This document shows positions 8,336 to 16,551 of a stretch of 64,000 nt of DNA, one piece after another. Numbering within the stretch: position 1 is the first letter of the stretch; each line of letters begins with the position of its first letter. The notes beneath the pieces are model-generated. The model made no database searches. It was not told the origin of the DNA and was given only the letters and a program-made list of their open reading frames with translations. This DNA is from Agrobacterium rubi TR3 = NBRC 13261 (GTDB taxonomy: Bacteria > Pseudomonadota > Alphaproteobacteria > Rhizobiales > Rhizobiaceae), in assembly GCF_000739935.1 (NCBI RefSeq), contig NZ_BBJU01000007.1, positions 620,001 to 684,000 on the forward strand. The letters are read 5' to 3'. The position numbers were made by a program, and so were the translations under genes.

Positions 8336-8470
8336 TCTCTTCCATCCGGACTATACCGTCGGCTCCGGCCTCTCACCGGATCTGCTGACCTTTCGACTTG
8401 CGCCGAAAGCGCTCGCGGGCTCCGGGTAAACCCGATACCGCCGGTGGGGAATTGCACCCCGCCCTGAGAA
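8336..8470 (-). ncRNA. FMN riboswitch (RFN element) in the ribB leader
   Basis: On the minus strand the leader shows the conserved RFN blocks in order. AGGGCGGGGTGCAATTCCCC begins near 8468, followed by ACCGGCGGTATCGGG, then GAGCCCGCGAGCG, then GATCCGGTGAGAGGCCGGAG, and GCCGACGGTATAGTCCGGAT closing near 8345 before GGAAGAGAA. This is the six-helix junction of the FMN aptamer. About 120 nt separate it from the ribB start and presumably contain the expression platform. A GC-rich hairpin (CCCGC/GCGGG near 8308-8321) and a GCGTTTTT/AAAAACGC hairpin (8257-8274) lie there; neither is followed by a T-run, so control of translation is as likely as attenuation. Confidence 0.95.
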
Positions 8471-8478
8471 CAGGTTGA

Positions 8479-8507
8479 ACATAGGACACAGGCGTTCTCA
8501 CAGGCAA
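8479..8507 (-). promoter_or_regulatory. ribB: ribB promoter
   Basis: On the minus strand TTGCCT (8507-8502), a 17-nt spacer and CTATGT (8484-8479) match the rhizobial vegetative promoter pattern. The implied start site near 8472 sits right at the 5' edge of the FMN aptamer, which supports both calls. Confidence 0.7.
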
Positions 8508-8629
8508 GAGGCAAACGATCCATCGCAGGCCGCTCTAGGGAAAAGAATTTCCCCACAGCAGCTTTATCCAGAAATGGGGGCGCATTTCAGCGTTATTTTT
8601 TTCCCATTTAGGAAAATGAATTTTTCCTC

Positions 8630-8660
8630 TTGTAGCTCTAGTGACTTGAGGTCGTAGGAC
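8630..8660 (+). promoter_or_regulatory. MerR-type promoter (19-bp spacer) of the metal ATPase
   Basis: TTGTAG (8630-8635), a 19-nt spacer and TAGGAC (8655-8660). The spacer begins with the near-perfect dyad CTCTAGTGACTTGAG (8636-8650, one mismatched pair). The layout equals that of PbrR/CadR/ZntR-controlled promoters, where an over-long spacer is corrected by the metal-bound MerR protein. The start site near 8667 leaves a leader of only about 20 nt before the ATG at 8689. No MerR-family gene is visible in the window. Confidence 0.65.
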
Positions 8661-8688
8661 TGTGGTCATGAATGAAAAGGACCACGTC

Positions 8689-10923
8689 ATGAGCACGGCT
8701 TTGCAAACCAGATTTCGAGTGGAGGGCATGGATTGCGCCTCCTGTGCCACCAAGATCGATACGGCCGTGCGACGCATGGACGGTGTGGCGGACGTTTCGG
8801 TTTCCGTGACTGCCGGTACGATGACCGTCAGTCATGATGACAGCAGCGACCTGATTGCCATCGGCAAAAAGGTGAGCGGCCTCGGTTACGACGTCAAACA
8901 GCTGTCCGCAGACGTTTCCAGCAAGCCGGACGTGCCGCACGAGCATGGTGCCGCTTGCACGCACAGCCATGCTCACCATCATGAGCATAAGACAGCAGGT
9001 GCGGCGCCAGTGGCGGTCGAGGTCGAGGGCCTACATGGTCACGACCACGGTCCAAGCGTCGGCCCATGGTGGAAAAGCAAGAAGGGGCGGGCGACCATTC
9101 TGGCCGGTGTGGCCCTGGTTGTGGCTTACGGTATCGGCCATCTGTTTCCGCCTATCCAGTTTTATGCTTTCACCGCCGCGATGCTTGTCGGTCTCGTTCC
9201 CATCGCCCGGCGTGCCTTCATGGCCGCCCGCGCCGGAACGCCGTTTTCCATCGAAATGCTGATGACGATTGCGGCCCTGGGTGCGCTGGTCATCAATGCC
9301 ACGGAAGAGGCGGCAGCCGTCGTCTTCCTGTTTCTGGTCGGAGAGTTGCTGGAAGGCGTTGCCGCCGGTAAAGCCAGAGACAGCATCAAATCGCTTGCCG
9401 CGCTGGTTCCTAAAACGGCGTTTGTCGAGGACGCAGGCAAGACGCGCGAAGTGCCCGCCGAAAGCCTCGCCCTCGGCGCCGTCATTCTTGTGCGCCCCGG
9501 TGATCGTATTTCAGCTGATGGTGTGATCTTGTCGGGTGAAAGCGCCATCGACGAGGCGCCCGTGACGGGCGAGAGCGTGCCGGTGCACAAAAAGCCCGGC
9601 GACACTGTCTTCGCAGGCACCGTCAACGGTGACAGCGCAATGCGCGTGCAGGTGACCGCCACGGCGCAGGATAACACCATTGCCCGCGTCGTGAAGCTGG
9701 TGGAGGAGGCGCAGGAGAAAAAGGCGCCGACCGAACGTTTCATCGATCGTTTCTCCAAATACTACACACCGGCTGTCGTGGTCGTTGCCGCGCTGGTCGC
9801 CGTCATTCCGCCGCTCCTCATGAGTGGAGACTGGAATGAATGGATCTATAAGGGCCTTGCCATTCTGTTGATCGGCTGCCCTTGTGCACTGGTAATTTCC
9901 ACTCCCGCCGCCATTGCCGCATCCCTATCAGCAGGGGCGCGTCAGGGTCTGTTGATGAAGGGTGGGGCCGTTCTGGAAGGGCTCGGGAAGCTGACGGCAG
10001 TCGCGCTGGACAAGACCGGTACATTGACCGAGGGCAAGCCGAAGGTCACGGATATCGTGCCATTCGAATTCTCTGAGGTAGAGGTCTTGCGGCTTTCCGC
10101 AGCACTTGAAACGGGCTCGAGCCATCCGCTTGCTCTGTCCATTCTTGCAAAAGCTGCCGAACAGAACATCGATATTCCACCAGCCAGCGAGGCGAAAGCG
10201 CTGGGTGGCAAAGGTGTGACAGCGGTTGTCGACGGGCAGGAGATATTCCTCGGTTCTCCGAAGGCAGCTGCTGAGCGCGTGACGCTTTCAGAGCAACATC
10301 AACAGGCGATTACCGCGCTCAACGATGACGGTAAGACCGTCTCCGTTCTCGTCGTCGGTAGCCGTTTGGCCGGTGCTATCGCCATGCGTGACGAACCACG
10401 GGCGGATGCCATCAGCGGGCTGAAGCTGCTGAAGGATCGCGGTATCAAGATCGTGATGCTGACCGGCGACAACAAGCGCACGGCAACGGCAATCGGCCAG
10501 ACGTTGGGCATCGATGTCCGCGCCGAATTGATGCCGGAAGATAAGCAGCGCATTGTCGGTGAGTTGAAGCAGGAAGGCTTCGTGGTCGGCAAGGTTGGCG
10601 ATGGCATCAATGATGCGCCAGCTCTTGCCGCTGCCGATATCGGCATCGCCATGGGTGGCGGAACGGATGTGGCGCTGGAAACCGCCGATGCCGCCATTCT
10701 GCACGGTCGCGTTGCCGATGTCGCGCGTATGGTTGATCTGTCAAAACGCACCATGCGTAACATTCACCAGAATATTGCCATGTCGCTGGGTCTGAAGGCC
10801 GTGTTTCTGGTCACGACGATCATCGGGATCACCGGCCTTTGGCCTGCGATTCTGGCCGACACGGGCGCGACCGTTCTTGTCACGCTCAATGCCCTGCGAT
10901 TGCTGCGCGCTTCGAGGGCTTAA
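8689..10923 (+). CDS. Zn/Cd/Pb-exporting P1B-type ATPase (ZntA/CadA family)
   Basis: ATP-driven metal efflux pump in the inner membrane, about 744 residues. One N-terminal heavy-metal-associated domain with GMDCASC (residues 13-19) is followed by a histidine-rich linker (HEHGAACTHSHAHHHEH, about 84-100, and a second HGHDHG) that should bind Zn-type ions. Transmembrane helices, the actuator motif TGES, the intramembrane metal site CPC near residue 396, phosphorylation motif DKTGT near 441, SSHP and hinge GDGIND near 637 are all present. CPC and the His-rich tail indicate P1B-2 (Zn/Cd/Pb) rather than copper specificity. I chose the ATG at 8689 with AAAAGGA 7 nt upstream; a GTG at 8662 and an ATG at 8668 lie at or before the predicted transcript start. 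Its stop codon overlaps the stop of the convergent gene by 2 nt. Confidence 0.93.
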   Translation: MSTALQTRFRVEGMDCASCATKIDTAVRRMDGVADVSVSVTAGTMTVSHDDSSDLIAIGKKVSGLGYDVKQLSADVSSKPDVPHEHGAACTHSHAHHHEHKTAGAAPVAVEVEGLHGHDHGPSVGPWWKSKKGRATILAGVALVVAYGIGHLFPPIQFYAFTAAMLVGLVPIARRAFMAARAGTPFSIEMLMTIAALGALVINATEEAAAVVFLFLVGELLEGVAAGKARDSIKSLAALVPKTAFVEDAGKTREVPAESLALGAVILVRPGDRISADGVILSGESAIDEAPVTGESVPVHKKPGDTVFAGTVNGDSAMRVQVTATAQDNTIARVVKLVEEAQEKKAPTERFIDRFSKYYTPAVVVVAALVAVIPPLLMSGDWNEWIYKGLAILLIGCPCALVISTPAAIAASLSAGARQGLLMKGGAVLEGLGKLTAVALDKTGTLTEGKPKVTDIVPFEFSEVEVLRLSAALETGSSHPLALSILAKAAEQNIDIPPASEAKALGGKGVTAVVDGQEIFLGSPKAAAERVTLSEQHQQAITALNDDGKTVSVLVVGSRLAGAIAMRDEPRADAISGLKLLKDRGIKIVMLTGDNKRTATAIGQTLGIDVRAELMPEDKQRIVGELKQEGFVVGKVGDGINDAPALAAADIGIAMGGGTDVALETADAAILHGRVADVARMVDLSKRTMRNIHQNIAMSLGLKAVFLVTTIIGITGLWPAILADTGATVLVTLNALRLLRASRA

Positions 10924-12245
10924 AACTCGGCCACCTTGCCCCAGACGGAGGCGTTAAGGCGGGAAGGGCGGTAGGGCACCGGGTCGACAATCGGCGTTGT
11001 CCCGGTGACGATATCGGCGACGAGATGCCCGGCACCGGGGCCGATACCGAAGCCGTGACCACTGAAGCCTGCGGCCAGGATGAGGCCGGAAATGGGTTCT
11101 ACCTCGCCGATCGCCGGTACGCCATCCGGCGTGCTGTCGATGAAACCGGCCCATGCGTTGGCGATGGTCGTCTTGCGCAACTCGGGCAGCAAATCCTGCG
11201 CCCGACGAAAGGTTTCATCGATCTGGGTCTGGTCTGTCTTGGGGTCGAGAATGCGGTTTTTCTCCATCGGGGTGATCTCGTCCATGCGCCACGTCTTCAG
11301 CGTCTCATGGCCCGCCTTCCAGCCTTCCAACCCGCCAAGTGCAAGGCTTTTGCGACGTTTGAGAAACATCGGTACGAATTCGCGGGAAAAGCGCAGCTGC
11401 TGCGGTGTGGGATCGACACGTGCAATGCCGCTGATGGCCAGTGTGTAGCCACCATCGCTACGGCTGGTGATGGAAACCTCTGCCGTGTGCAAGGCATCCG
11501 GCAGATCTTGGGCGCCCGGCGTGACCGACAGGATGGAGGAGCGAACGGCGGCTTGCGGAAAGCGGATGCCGAGTTGGTGGCAGAAGGACGATGCCCATGC
11601 CCCGCCAGCAAGCACCACGGTTTTGGTGGCGATCGTCCCGTGTTCGGTGACGACACCGGAAACCTTACCCGCCTGCAATTCCAGCCCCCGCGCGGCGCAC
11701 ATCTGGTGCACGGTGCCGCCAAGCTTCATGATAGCGCGTGCCACGACGGGTGCGGCGCGTGATGGATCGGCAATGCCGTCTGTCGGTGAAAACACGCCGC
11801 CCTTCCAATCCCGGTTGGTGGCGCGGCCGCGCTCACTGGCTTCATCCGCACTCAACATGTGGGTGGTGACGCCGACCGTGCGGGCGAAATCACGCCAGCG
11901 CGCCCACCCCTCGAGTTCGGCTTCATTGTTACTGAGATAGAGCAATCCACAACGTCGAAAGCCGGTGTCTTCGCCCGTGTCCTGCGCAAAACGCTCCCAA
12001 AGCGCCAGACTGTATGTGGACATGGGCAATTCGCGGGCATCGCGGTTCTGCTGACGGCACCAGCCCCAATTGCGGCTGCTCTGTTCGGCACCGATCATAC
12101 CCTTTTCAACCAGTGCCACCTTCAAGCCGCGCTGTGCCAGATAATAGGCAGAAAACACGCCTGCGACACCACCACCGATAATGACGACATCGGCTTCTTT
12201 CGGCAGTTGCGACGTGGTCTCGATGCGGTACAGCGGTGCAGGCAT
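10920..12245 (-). CDS. DAO-family FAD-dependent oxidoreductase
   Basis: Flavin amine/amino-acid oxidase or dehydrogenase of 441 residues, probably acting on a secondary or D-amino acid taken up by the neighbouring importer. An N-terminal Rossmann FAD site is visible (VVIIGGGVAGVFSAYYLAQR, about residues 20-39, with the ribose-binding VEKG), then SSRNWGWCRQQ, a substrate-binding beta-sheet domain, and the C-terminal FAD contact GFSGHGFGIGPGAGHL near residue 395. It is divergent from the Lrp/AsnC regulator gene across a 228-bp region with two Lrp-like sites. A second member of the family lies at 22397-23674. Substrate not determined. Confidence 0.85.
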   Translation of the reverse strand: MPAPLYRIETTSQLPKEADVVIIGGGVAGVFSAYYLAQRGLKVALVEKGMIGAEQSSRNWGWCRQQNRDARELPMSTYSLALWERFAQDTGEDTGFRRCGLLYLSNNEAELEGWARWRDFARTVGVTTHMLSADEASERGRATNRDWKGGVFSPTDGIADPSRAAPVVARAIMKLGGTVHQMCAARGLELQAGKVSGVVTEHGTIATKTVVLAGGAWASSFCHQLGIRFPQAAVRSSILSVTPGAQDLPDALHTAEVSITSRSDGGYTLAISGIARVDPTPQQLRFSREFVPMFLKRRKSLALGGLEGWKAGHETLKTWRMDEITPMEKNRILDPKTDQTQIDETFRRAQDLLPELRKTTIANAWAGFIDSTPDGVPAIGEVEPISGLILAAGFSGHGFGIGPGAGHLVADIVTGTTPIVDPVPYRPSRLNASVWGKVAEF

Positions 12246-12315
12246 TGCGTTCTCCTATGGACGCTCCAATACTACTGGAAACACTCTTTCGCACCTGCCG
12301 CAGGACGTGGTCTCG

Positions 12316-12332
12316 ACAGAATTTTATTCTGT
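12316..12332. promoter_or_regulatory. Lrp-like operator, site 1
   Basis: ACAGAAT and ATTCTGT, a perfect 7-bp inverted repeat around TTT, 71 bp upstream of the oxidoreductase start. Positions 12317-12331 match the E. coli Lrp consensus YAGHAWATTWTDCTR at 14 of 15 positions. Confidence 0.65.
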
Positions 12333-12424
12333 AGCGCGTCCGTCCGCCGCATCTATCTGCCAAATTTGCATGTAGACCCGCTGGAGCATCGGTATTCCGG
12401 CAGTTTTGCTTGCGCTGTTAGATG

Positions 12425-12443
12425 CGCCGCATATTATGCTGCG
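12425..12443. promoter_or_regulatory. Lrp-like operator, site 2
   Basis: CGCCGCAT-ATT-ATGCTGCG, a 19-bp dyad with one mismatched pair, ending 30 bp before the Lrp/AsnC start codon. Positions 12427-12441 fit YAGHAWATTWTDCTR at 14 of 15. Nearly the same 21-bp string recurs at 21493-21513. Confidence 0.7.
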
Positions 12444-12473
12444 TGACAATGACCCAGCGGGATGTGTGGCGCC

Positions 12474-12950
12474 ATGAAGCTTGACCGGATCGATGTAAAG
12501 ATTCTCCATGAACTTCAAAAGAACGGCCGCATCACCAATGTGGAGCTGGCGGAACTGGTCAATCTGTCGCCGAGCCCGTGCCTGATGCGCGTCAAGAAAT
12601 TGCAGTCGGAAGGGTACATCACGAGCTATTCGGCGCAGATCAATATCGGCAAGCTTGGCCAGACGCTGACCGTCTTTACCGAAGTGACCTTGAAGAACCA
12701 CCGTCAGATCGATTTCGCCCGCTTTCTCGCCGCTGTCGAAAAGCTGGATTCCGTCATCGAATGTCATCTCGTGTCCGGCGGCTACGACTATCTGCTCAAA
12801 TTCGTCACCGGCAGCATCGGCGAGTATCAGACGATCATGGAGCGCTTGATCGACATGGATATCGGAATCGACAAGTATTTCAGCTTCGTCGTGCTGAAAT
12901 CTCCCATCGTCAAGCCACACATGCCCCTGACCAGCCTGTTCCCGATGTAA
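12474..12950 (+). CDS. Lrp/AsnC-family transcriptional regulator
   Basis: Feast/famine-type regulator, 158 residues, the normal size. The N-terminal helix-turn-helix opens with MKLDRIDVKILHELQKNGR and contains VELAELVNLSPSPCLMRVKK (about residues 22-41). The C-terminal RAM effector domain (about 65-150) includes IECHLVSGGYDYLLKFVTGS. It is divergent from an FAD oxidoreductase gene and convergent with the importer ATPase gene, the standard arrangement for a local regulator of amino-acid catabolism. A dyad matching the Lrp consensus lies just upstream, so autoregulation is likely. The start could be the ATG at 12462 instead; neither has a strong ribosome site. Confidence 0.9.
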   Translation: MKLDRIDVKILHELQKNGRITNVELAELVNLSPSPCLMRVKKLQSEGYITSYSAQINIGKLGQTLTVFTEVTLKNHRQIDFARFLAAVEKLDSVIECHLVSGGYDYLLKFVTGSIGEYQTIMERLIDMDIGIDKYFSFVVLKSPIVKPHMPLTSLFPM

Positions 12951-12962
12951 CCAAGCAAGCGT

Positions 12963-14630
12963 TTAGCGCTGCGCGAAAGCACGCACCAGTTCCGGGTCTC
13001 GCTCCAACCCGTCTAGCCAGCCCGTGTCGAGTTTCGGCACGGATGAAAACAGCAGCTTGGAGTAGGGGTGCGCATTGGTGTTGCCGATGGCAGATGGTGG
13101 CATCTGCTCGACCTTTTCACCGGCATACATGACGGCAATCTCATCGCAAATCGCCTGCACCACCGATAAATCATGGCTGATGAAGATGTAGGAAAGCTTC
13201 AGTTCTCGCTGCAACTCCTTCAGCAGATCGATGATGGCAGCGGCCACGACTGTGTCGAGTGCCGAAGTAATCTCGTCGCAGAGGATGATTTTTGGGTTGG
13301 CGGCCAGCGCGCGGGCCAGATTGATGCGCTGCTTCTGCCCGCCGGAGAGTTCGGCTGGACGCCGGAACTTCATGGCACGAGGCAGTTGCACCATGTCGAG
13401 CAGCTGGTCGACTCGCGCCTCGCGTCCACGCCGGTCCATGCCGTAATAGAAGGCAAGCGGGCGCTCGAGAATATCGGAAATCGACTTGGATGGGTTGAGC
13501 GCGGTATCGGCAAACTGAAACACGATCTGCAATTTGCGCAGGTCTTCACGCTGACGATCCCGCGCATTCGGTGCCAATTCCCTGCCATCGAAAATGACAT
13601 GGCCCGAAACAGGCGGCAGGATGCCTGCGATGGCGCGGGCAAGCGTGGATTTTCCGCAGCCGGATTCGCCGATAATGCCAAGATTGCGGCCCTCTTCCAG
13701 TGAGATATCCACGGATTTCAGGGCCAATGCCAGTGGCATGCCATTCGGCTGGATGGGACCATAACCAGCAATGATGCCTTGCGCCTCCAACAAAGGCTTT
13801 TTGCTGACTGCAGCATCCGGATCAACAGCGCTTGCGTGAATGCGGGGCCTAAAGGCAGCAAGCAGCTCCTGCGTATAGGGGTGTTTCGGGTGGTTGAGGA
13901 TCTGGTCGGCGGTGCCGATCTCCTGGACTTCGCCACCTTTCAGCACGACGATGCGGTCGGCAATCTGCGCGACCACGGCCAGATCATGAGAAACGTAGAC
14001 GCCTGCCAGATTGCCCGCCTTCATGACGGATTTGAAGGCGCGCAGCACCTCGATCTGGGTGGTCACATCAAGGGCTGTCGTTGGCTCGTCGAAAATGACC
14101 AGACGCGGATTGCCGATCAGTGCCATGGCAGCAGACAGTCGCTGCAATTGTCCACCGGAAACCTGATGCGGATAACGCTCGCCGATCGTTTCGGCATTGG
14201 GCAGAGCCAGCGCACGAAACAGCTCGACGGCTTTTGTTTTCGCCTCTGCATCGCTCATCAGACCGTGAATGCGAACGACTTCGATGACCTGATCCATGAT
14301 CCGCTGTGCGGGATTGAAGGCAGCGGCGGCACTTTGCGGGACATACGCGACATCGGTGCCGCGCAATTTCGACAGGGCCTTTTGCGATGTCGCTGCCATG
14401 TCCGTTGTGCCCAGCCGAACGGAGCCGCCAACGATTTTGCAGCCCGGGCGCGTGTGGCCCATCATCGTCAGCGCGATGGTCGTCTTGCCGGACCCGCTCT
14501 CGCCGATCAAGGCGACGATTTCGCCATCAGCGATGTCGAAGCTCACGCCGCGAATGATCTCAACGATACGACCAGTATCGGTTTTGGCCTCGACCATCAG
14601 GTCACGAACTTCAACGAGATTGGCCATCAT
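12963..14630 (-). CDS. Dipeptide/oligopeptide-type ABC importer ATPase, fused DppD-DppF
   Basis: Cytoplasmic ATPase of 555 residues with two nucleotide-binding domains in one chain. NBD1 has Walker A GESGSGKTT near residue 43, signature VSGGQLQRLSAAMAL and Walker B LVIFDEP. NBD2 has Walker A GESGCGKST near residue 318, signature LSGGQKQRINLARAL and Walker B IILCDEI. Both halves carry the peptide/nickel-importer style C-terminal extension (HPKHPYTQELL and NAHPYSKLLF). Such fusions are common in rhizobia and replace separate DppD and DppF. The start ATG overlaps the permease stop (ATGA), so translation is coupled. It is the last gene of the importer operon. Confidence 0.9.
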   Translation of the reverse strand: MMANLVEVRDLMVEAKTDTGRIVEIIRGVSFDIADGEIVALIGESGSGKTTIALTMMGHTRPGCKIVGGSVRLGTTDMAATSQKALSKLRGTDVAYVPQSAAAAFNPAQRIMDQVIEVVRIHGLMSDAEAKTKAVELFRALALPNAETIGERYPHQVSGGQLQRLSAAMALIGNPRLVIFDEPTTALDVTTQIEVLRAFKSVMKAGNLAGVYVSHDLAVVAQIADRIVVLKGGEVQEIGTADQILNHPKHPYTQELLAAFRPRIHASAVDPDAAVSKKPLLEAQGIIAGYGPIQPNGMPLALALKSVDISLEEGRNLGIIGESGCGKSTLARAIAGILPPVSGHVIFDGRELAPNARDRQREDLRKLQIVFQFADTALNPSKSISDILERPLAFYYGMDRRGREARVDQLLDMVQLPRAMKFRRPAELSGGQKQRINLARALAANPKIILCDEITSALDTVVAAAIIDLLKELQRELKLSYIFISHDLSVVQAICDEIAVMYAGEKVEQMPPSAIGNTNAHPYSKLLFSSVPKLDTGWLDGLERDPELVRAFAQR

Positions 14631-15469
14631 GCACTCCGGTCACGAATTTTCTGCGGCAGGTTGTCGATCAGCATGTTGACGCTGATGGTGAGCGTCGCGA
14701 TGGCAACCGAGGGAAACGTCACCGCCGGTGCGCCGAAGGACAGGCCGCCGATATTTTCCCGCACCAGCGCACCCCAGTCTGCGTTGGGTGGCTGCACACC
14801 GAGGCCCAGGAAAGACAGACCGGAGAGGAGCAGGACGATGAACACGAAGCGCAGCCCGAAATCGGCCAGCACCGGGCCCAATATGTTGGGCAGGATTTCG
14901 GCACGGATGATGTAGAAGACGCCTTCGCCGCGCGCCCGCGCCACGGTGACGAAATCCATGGTGTTGATGTTGACGGCAAGCGCTCGGGCGAAGCGGTAGG
15001 AGCCCGGCATGTAGATGATCGCCATCGTCATGATGAGGATCGGGATGGAAGGGCCCAGCGCCGCAACGATGACCAGGCCGAATAATTTGCTGGGAATGGA
15101 AATCAAGGCATCGAGGAAGCGCGACATGCACTGGTCGAACCAGCCACCTGCCACCGCCGCGCACATGCCAAGCGTTACCCCGGAAAAGCAGGCGATGGCG
15201 ACCGCAGCGAGCGAGATGCCGACCGTGTAACGTGCGCCCATGAGGATGCGCGAGAAGATATCACGTCCCAGATAATCCGTGCCCATAATGAACTTTTCGG
15301 ACATGGGACCGAAATAGTCGAAATCTACGATATCGCCGACGGGGTAGGGAATGAGCAGCGGCGCGAAGATGGCAATCAGCGCCCAAAGAAGAATGACCGT
15401 CAAGGCCGCGATGCCGATGGCATTGAATCGATAACCGAAGCTGCGGGGAGAAAGCGCGAAACGGGCCAT
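14627..15469 (-). CDS. ABC importer permease, DppC type
   Basis: Inner-membrane permease of 280 residues. A hydrophobic N-terminal helix (about 16-38) and the OppC N-terminal region ending in FIMGTDYLGRDIFSRIL are followed by a BPD-type transmembrane domain of five helices. The EAA loop reads DFVTVARARGEGVFYIIRAEILP near residue 190, and GLSFLGLGVQPPNADWGAL near the C-terminus is typical of DppC. The ATG at 15469 is 2 nt from the upstream permease stop. The frame is open to 15559 inside that gene but without support. Confidence 0.9.
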   Translation of the reverse strand: MARFALSPRSFGYRFNAIGIAALTVILLWALIAIFAPLLIPYPVGDIVDFDYFGPMSEKFIMGTDYLGRDIFSRILMGARYTVGISLAAVAIACFSGVTLGMCAAVAGGWFDQCMSRFLDALISIPSKLFGLVIVAALGPSIPILIMTMAIIYMPGSYRFARALAVNINTMDFVTVARARGEGVFYIIRAEILPNILGPVLADFGLRFVFIVLLLSGLSFLGLGVQPPNADWGALVRENIGGLSFGAPAVTFPSVAIATLTISVNMLIDNLPQKIRDRSA

Positions 15470-15471
15470 GA

Positions 15472-16422
15472 TCAGCGAAGCCTCGGATTGGCGACGATGG
15501 CAATGATATCGGCGATGGTGATCAGGACGAGATAACCGAGGCAGAAAATCATCGAGCATGTCTGGATGAGGGGCAGGTCGCGGGTCGACACGGCATCCAC
15601 CATCAATTTGGCGATGCCGGGATAGTTGAAGATGGTCTCAACGATGATGACGCCCCCCAGCAGGTAGGACACAGACAGCGCCACCGCGTTGACGATGGGG
15701 CCGAGCGCATTGGGCAGCGCATGCCGCAGCACCATGCGAGAGCGAGACGCACCTTTCAGAAGGGCAATTTCCACATAGGGCGTATCCAGCGTTTCGATCA
15801 CGGCTGCGCGTGTCATGCGGATCATCTGCGCTGAGATAACGAAGCTCAAGGTGATCACCGGCATCGCGAAAACCCGCAGCAATTCTCCGAACGAGTGGAC
15901 CTCGTTGGCAAAAGCAAGGGCTGGCAGCCATTTCAGGTACACCGCGAAAAAGAGGACGGCGGAGGTTGCGACCATGAATTCAGGCACCGAAATCACGGCA
16001 ATCGTAACCGTGGTGACGATGCGGTCGTAAACGGTGCCGCGCATGATGGCGGCCGTAATGCCGAGCGTGAGCGCGATGGGAATGGAAAACAGCGCCGTGA
16101 CGGCAGCCAGTTTCAACGTGTTTGCCAGACGCCCGCCGATCAGATCGGCAATAGCCATGTTGTTGGCGTAGGACTTGCCAAGATCACCCATGGCAAGACC
16201 ACCCAGCCAGCGCAGGAACCGCAGGATAGCTGGATCATCCAGATGCATGGCGGTGCGGAGACCGGCAACAGCCTCGGGCGTGGCGGATTGCCCGAGCAAT
16301 ATCTGCGCGACATCGCCTGGCAGCATCTCGGTCGCGAAAAACACGGTGAAGGAGACGATCAAAAGGGTGATGATCGCGATAAATAGCCGGTTCACCACAA
16401 GTGCAAGGACATGTTTGTTCAT
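15472..16422 (-). CDS. ABC importer permease, DppB type
   Basis: Inner-membrane permease of 316 residues and partner of the DppC-type protein. The first helix (about 10-32) is followed by the DppB signature LPGDVAQILLGQSATPEAVAGL. Further helices follow, with the EAA loop YVEIALLKGASRSRMVLRHALPNA near residue 215 and VETIFNYPGIAKLMVDAV after it. The ATG at 16422 has GAGAGG just upstream; the frame extends to 16461 without support. A 129-nt gap separates it from the binding-protein gene upstream. Confidence 0.9.
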   Translation of the reverse strand: MNKHVLALVVNRLFIAIITLLIVSFTVFFATEMLPGDVAQILLGQSATPEAVAGLRTAMHLDDPAILRFLRWLGGLAMGDLGKSYANNMAIADLIGGRLANTLKLAAVTALFSIPIALTLGITAAIMRGTVYDRIVTTVTIAVISVPEFMVATSAVLFFAVYLKWLPALAFANEVHSFGELLRVFAMPVITLSFVISAQMIRMTRAAVIETLDTPYVEIALLKGASRSRMVLRHALPNALGPIVNAVALSVSYLLGGVIIVETIFNYPGIAKLMVDAVSTRDLPLIQTCSMIFCLGYLVLITIADIIAIVANPRLR

Positions 16423-16551
16423 GCGGCCTCTCTTTCGGAAACGATCTCGGCGTCCATGCACGGCATTGTCCGGCCAAAGGCTGCGGATAGCAATGCGTCG
16501 GGAGCCAACGGATGTTGCCCGCCGCCAATTGCAGCGGGCAAAGTTTCCGGA

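Noticed and set aside
8218-8556. N-terminal extension of ribB by 113 codons
   Set aside because: The stretch is the FMN riboswitch and part of the promoter region; the true start with ribosome site is at 8217.
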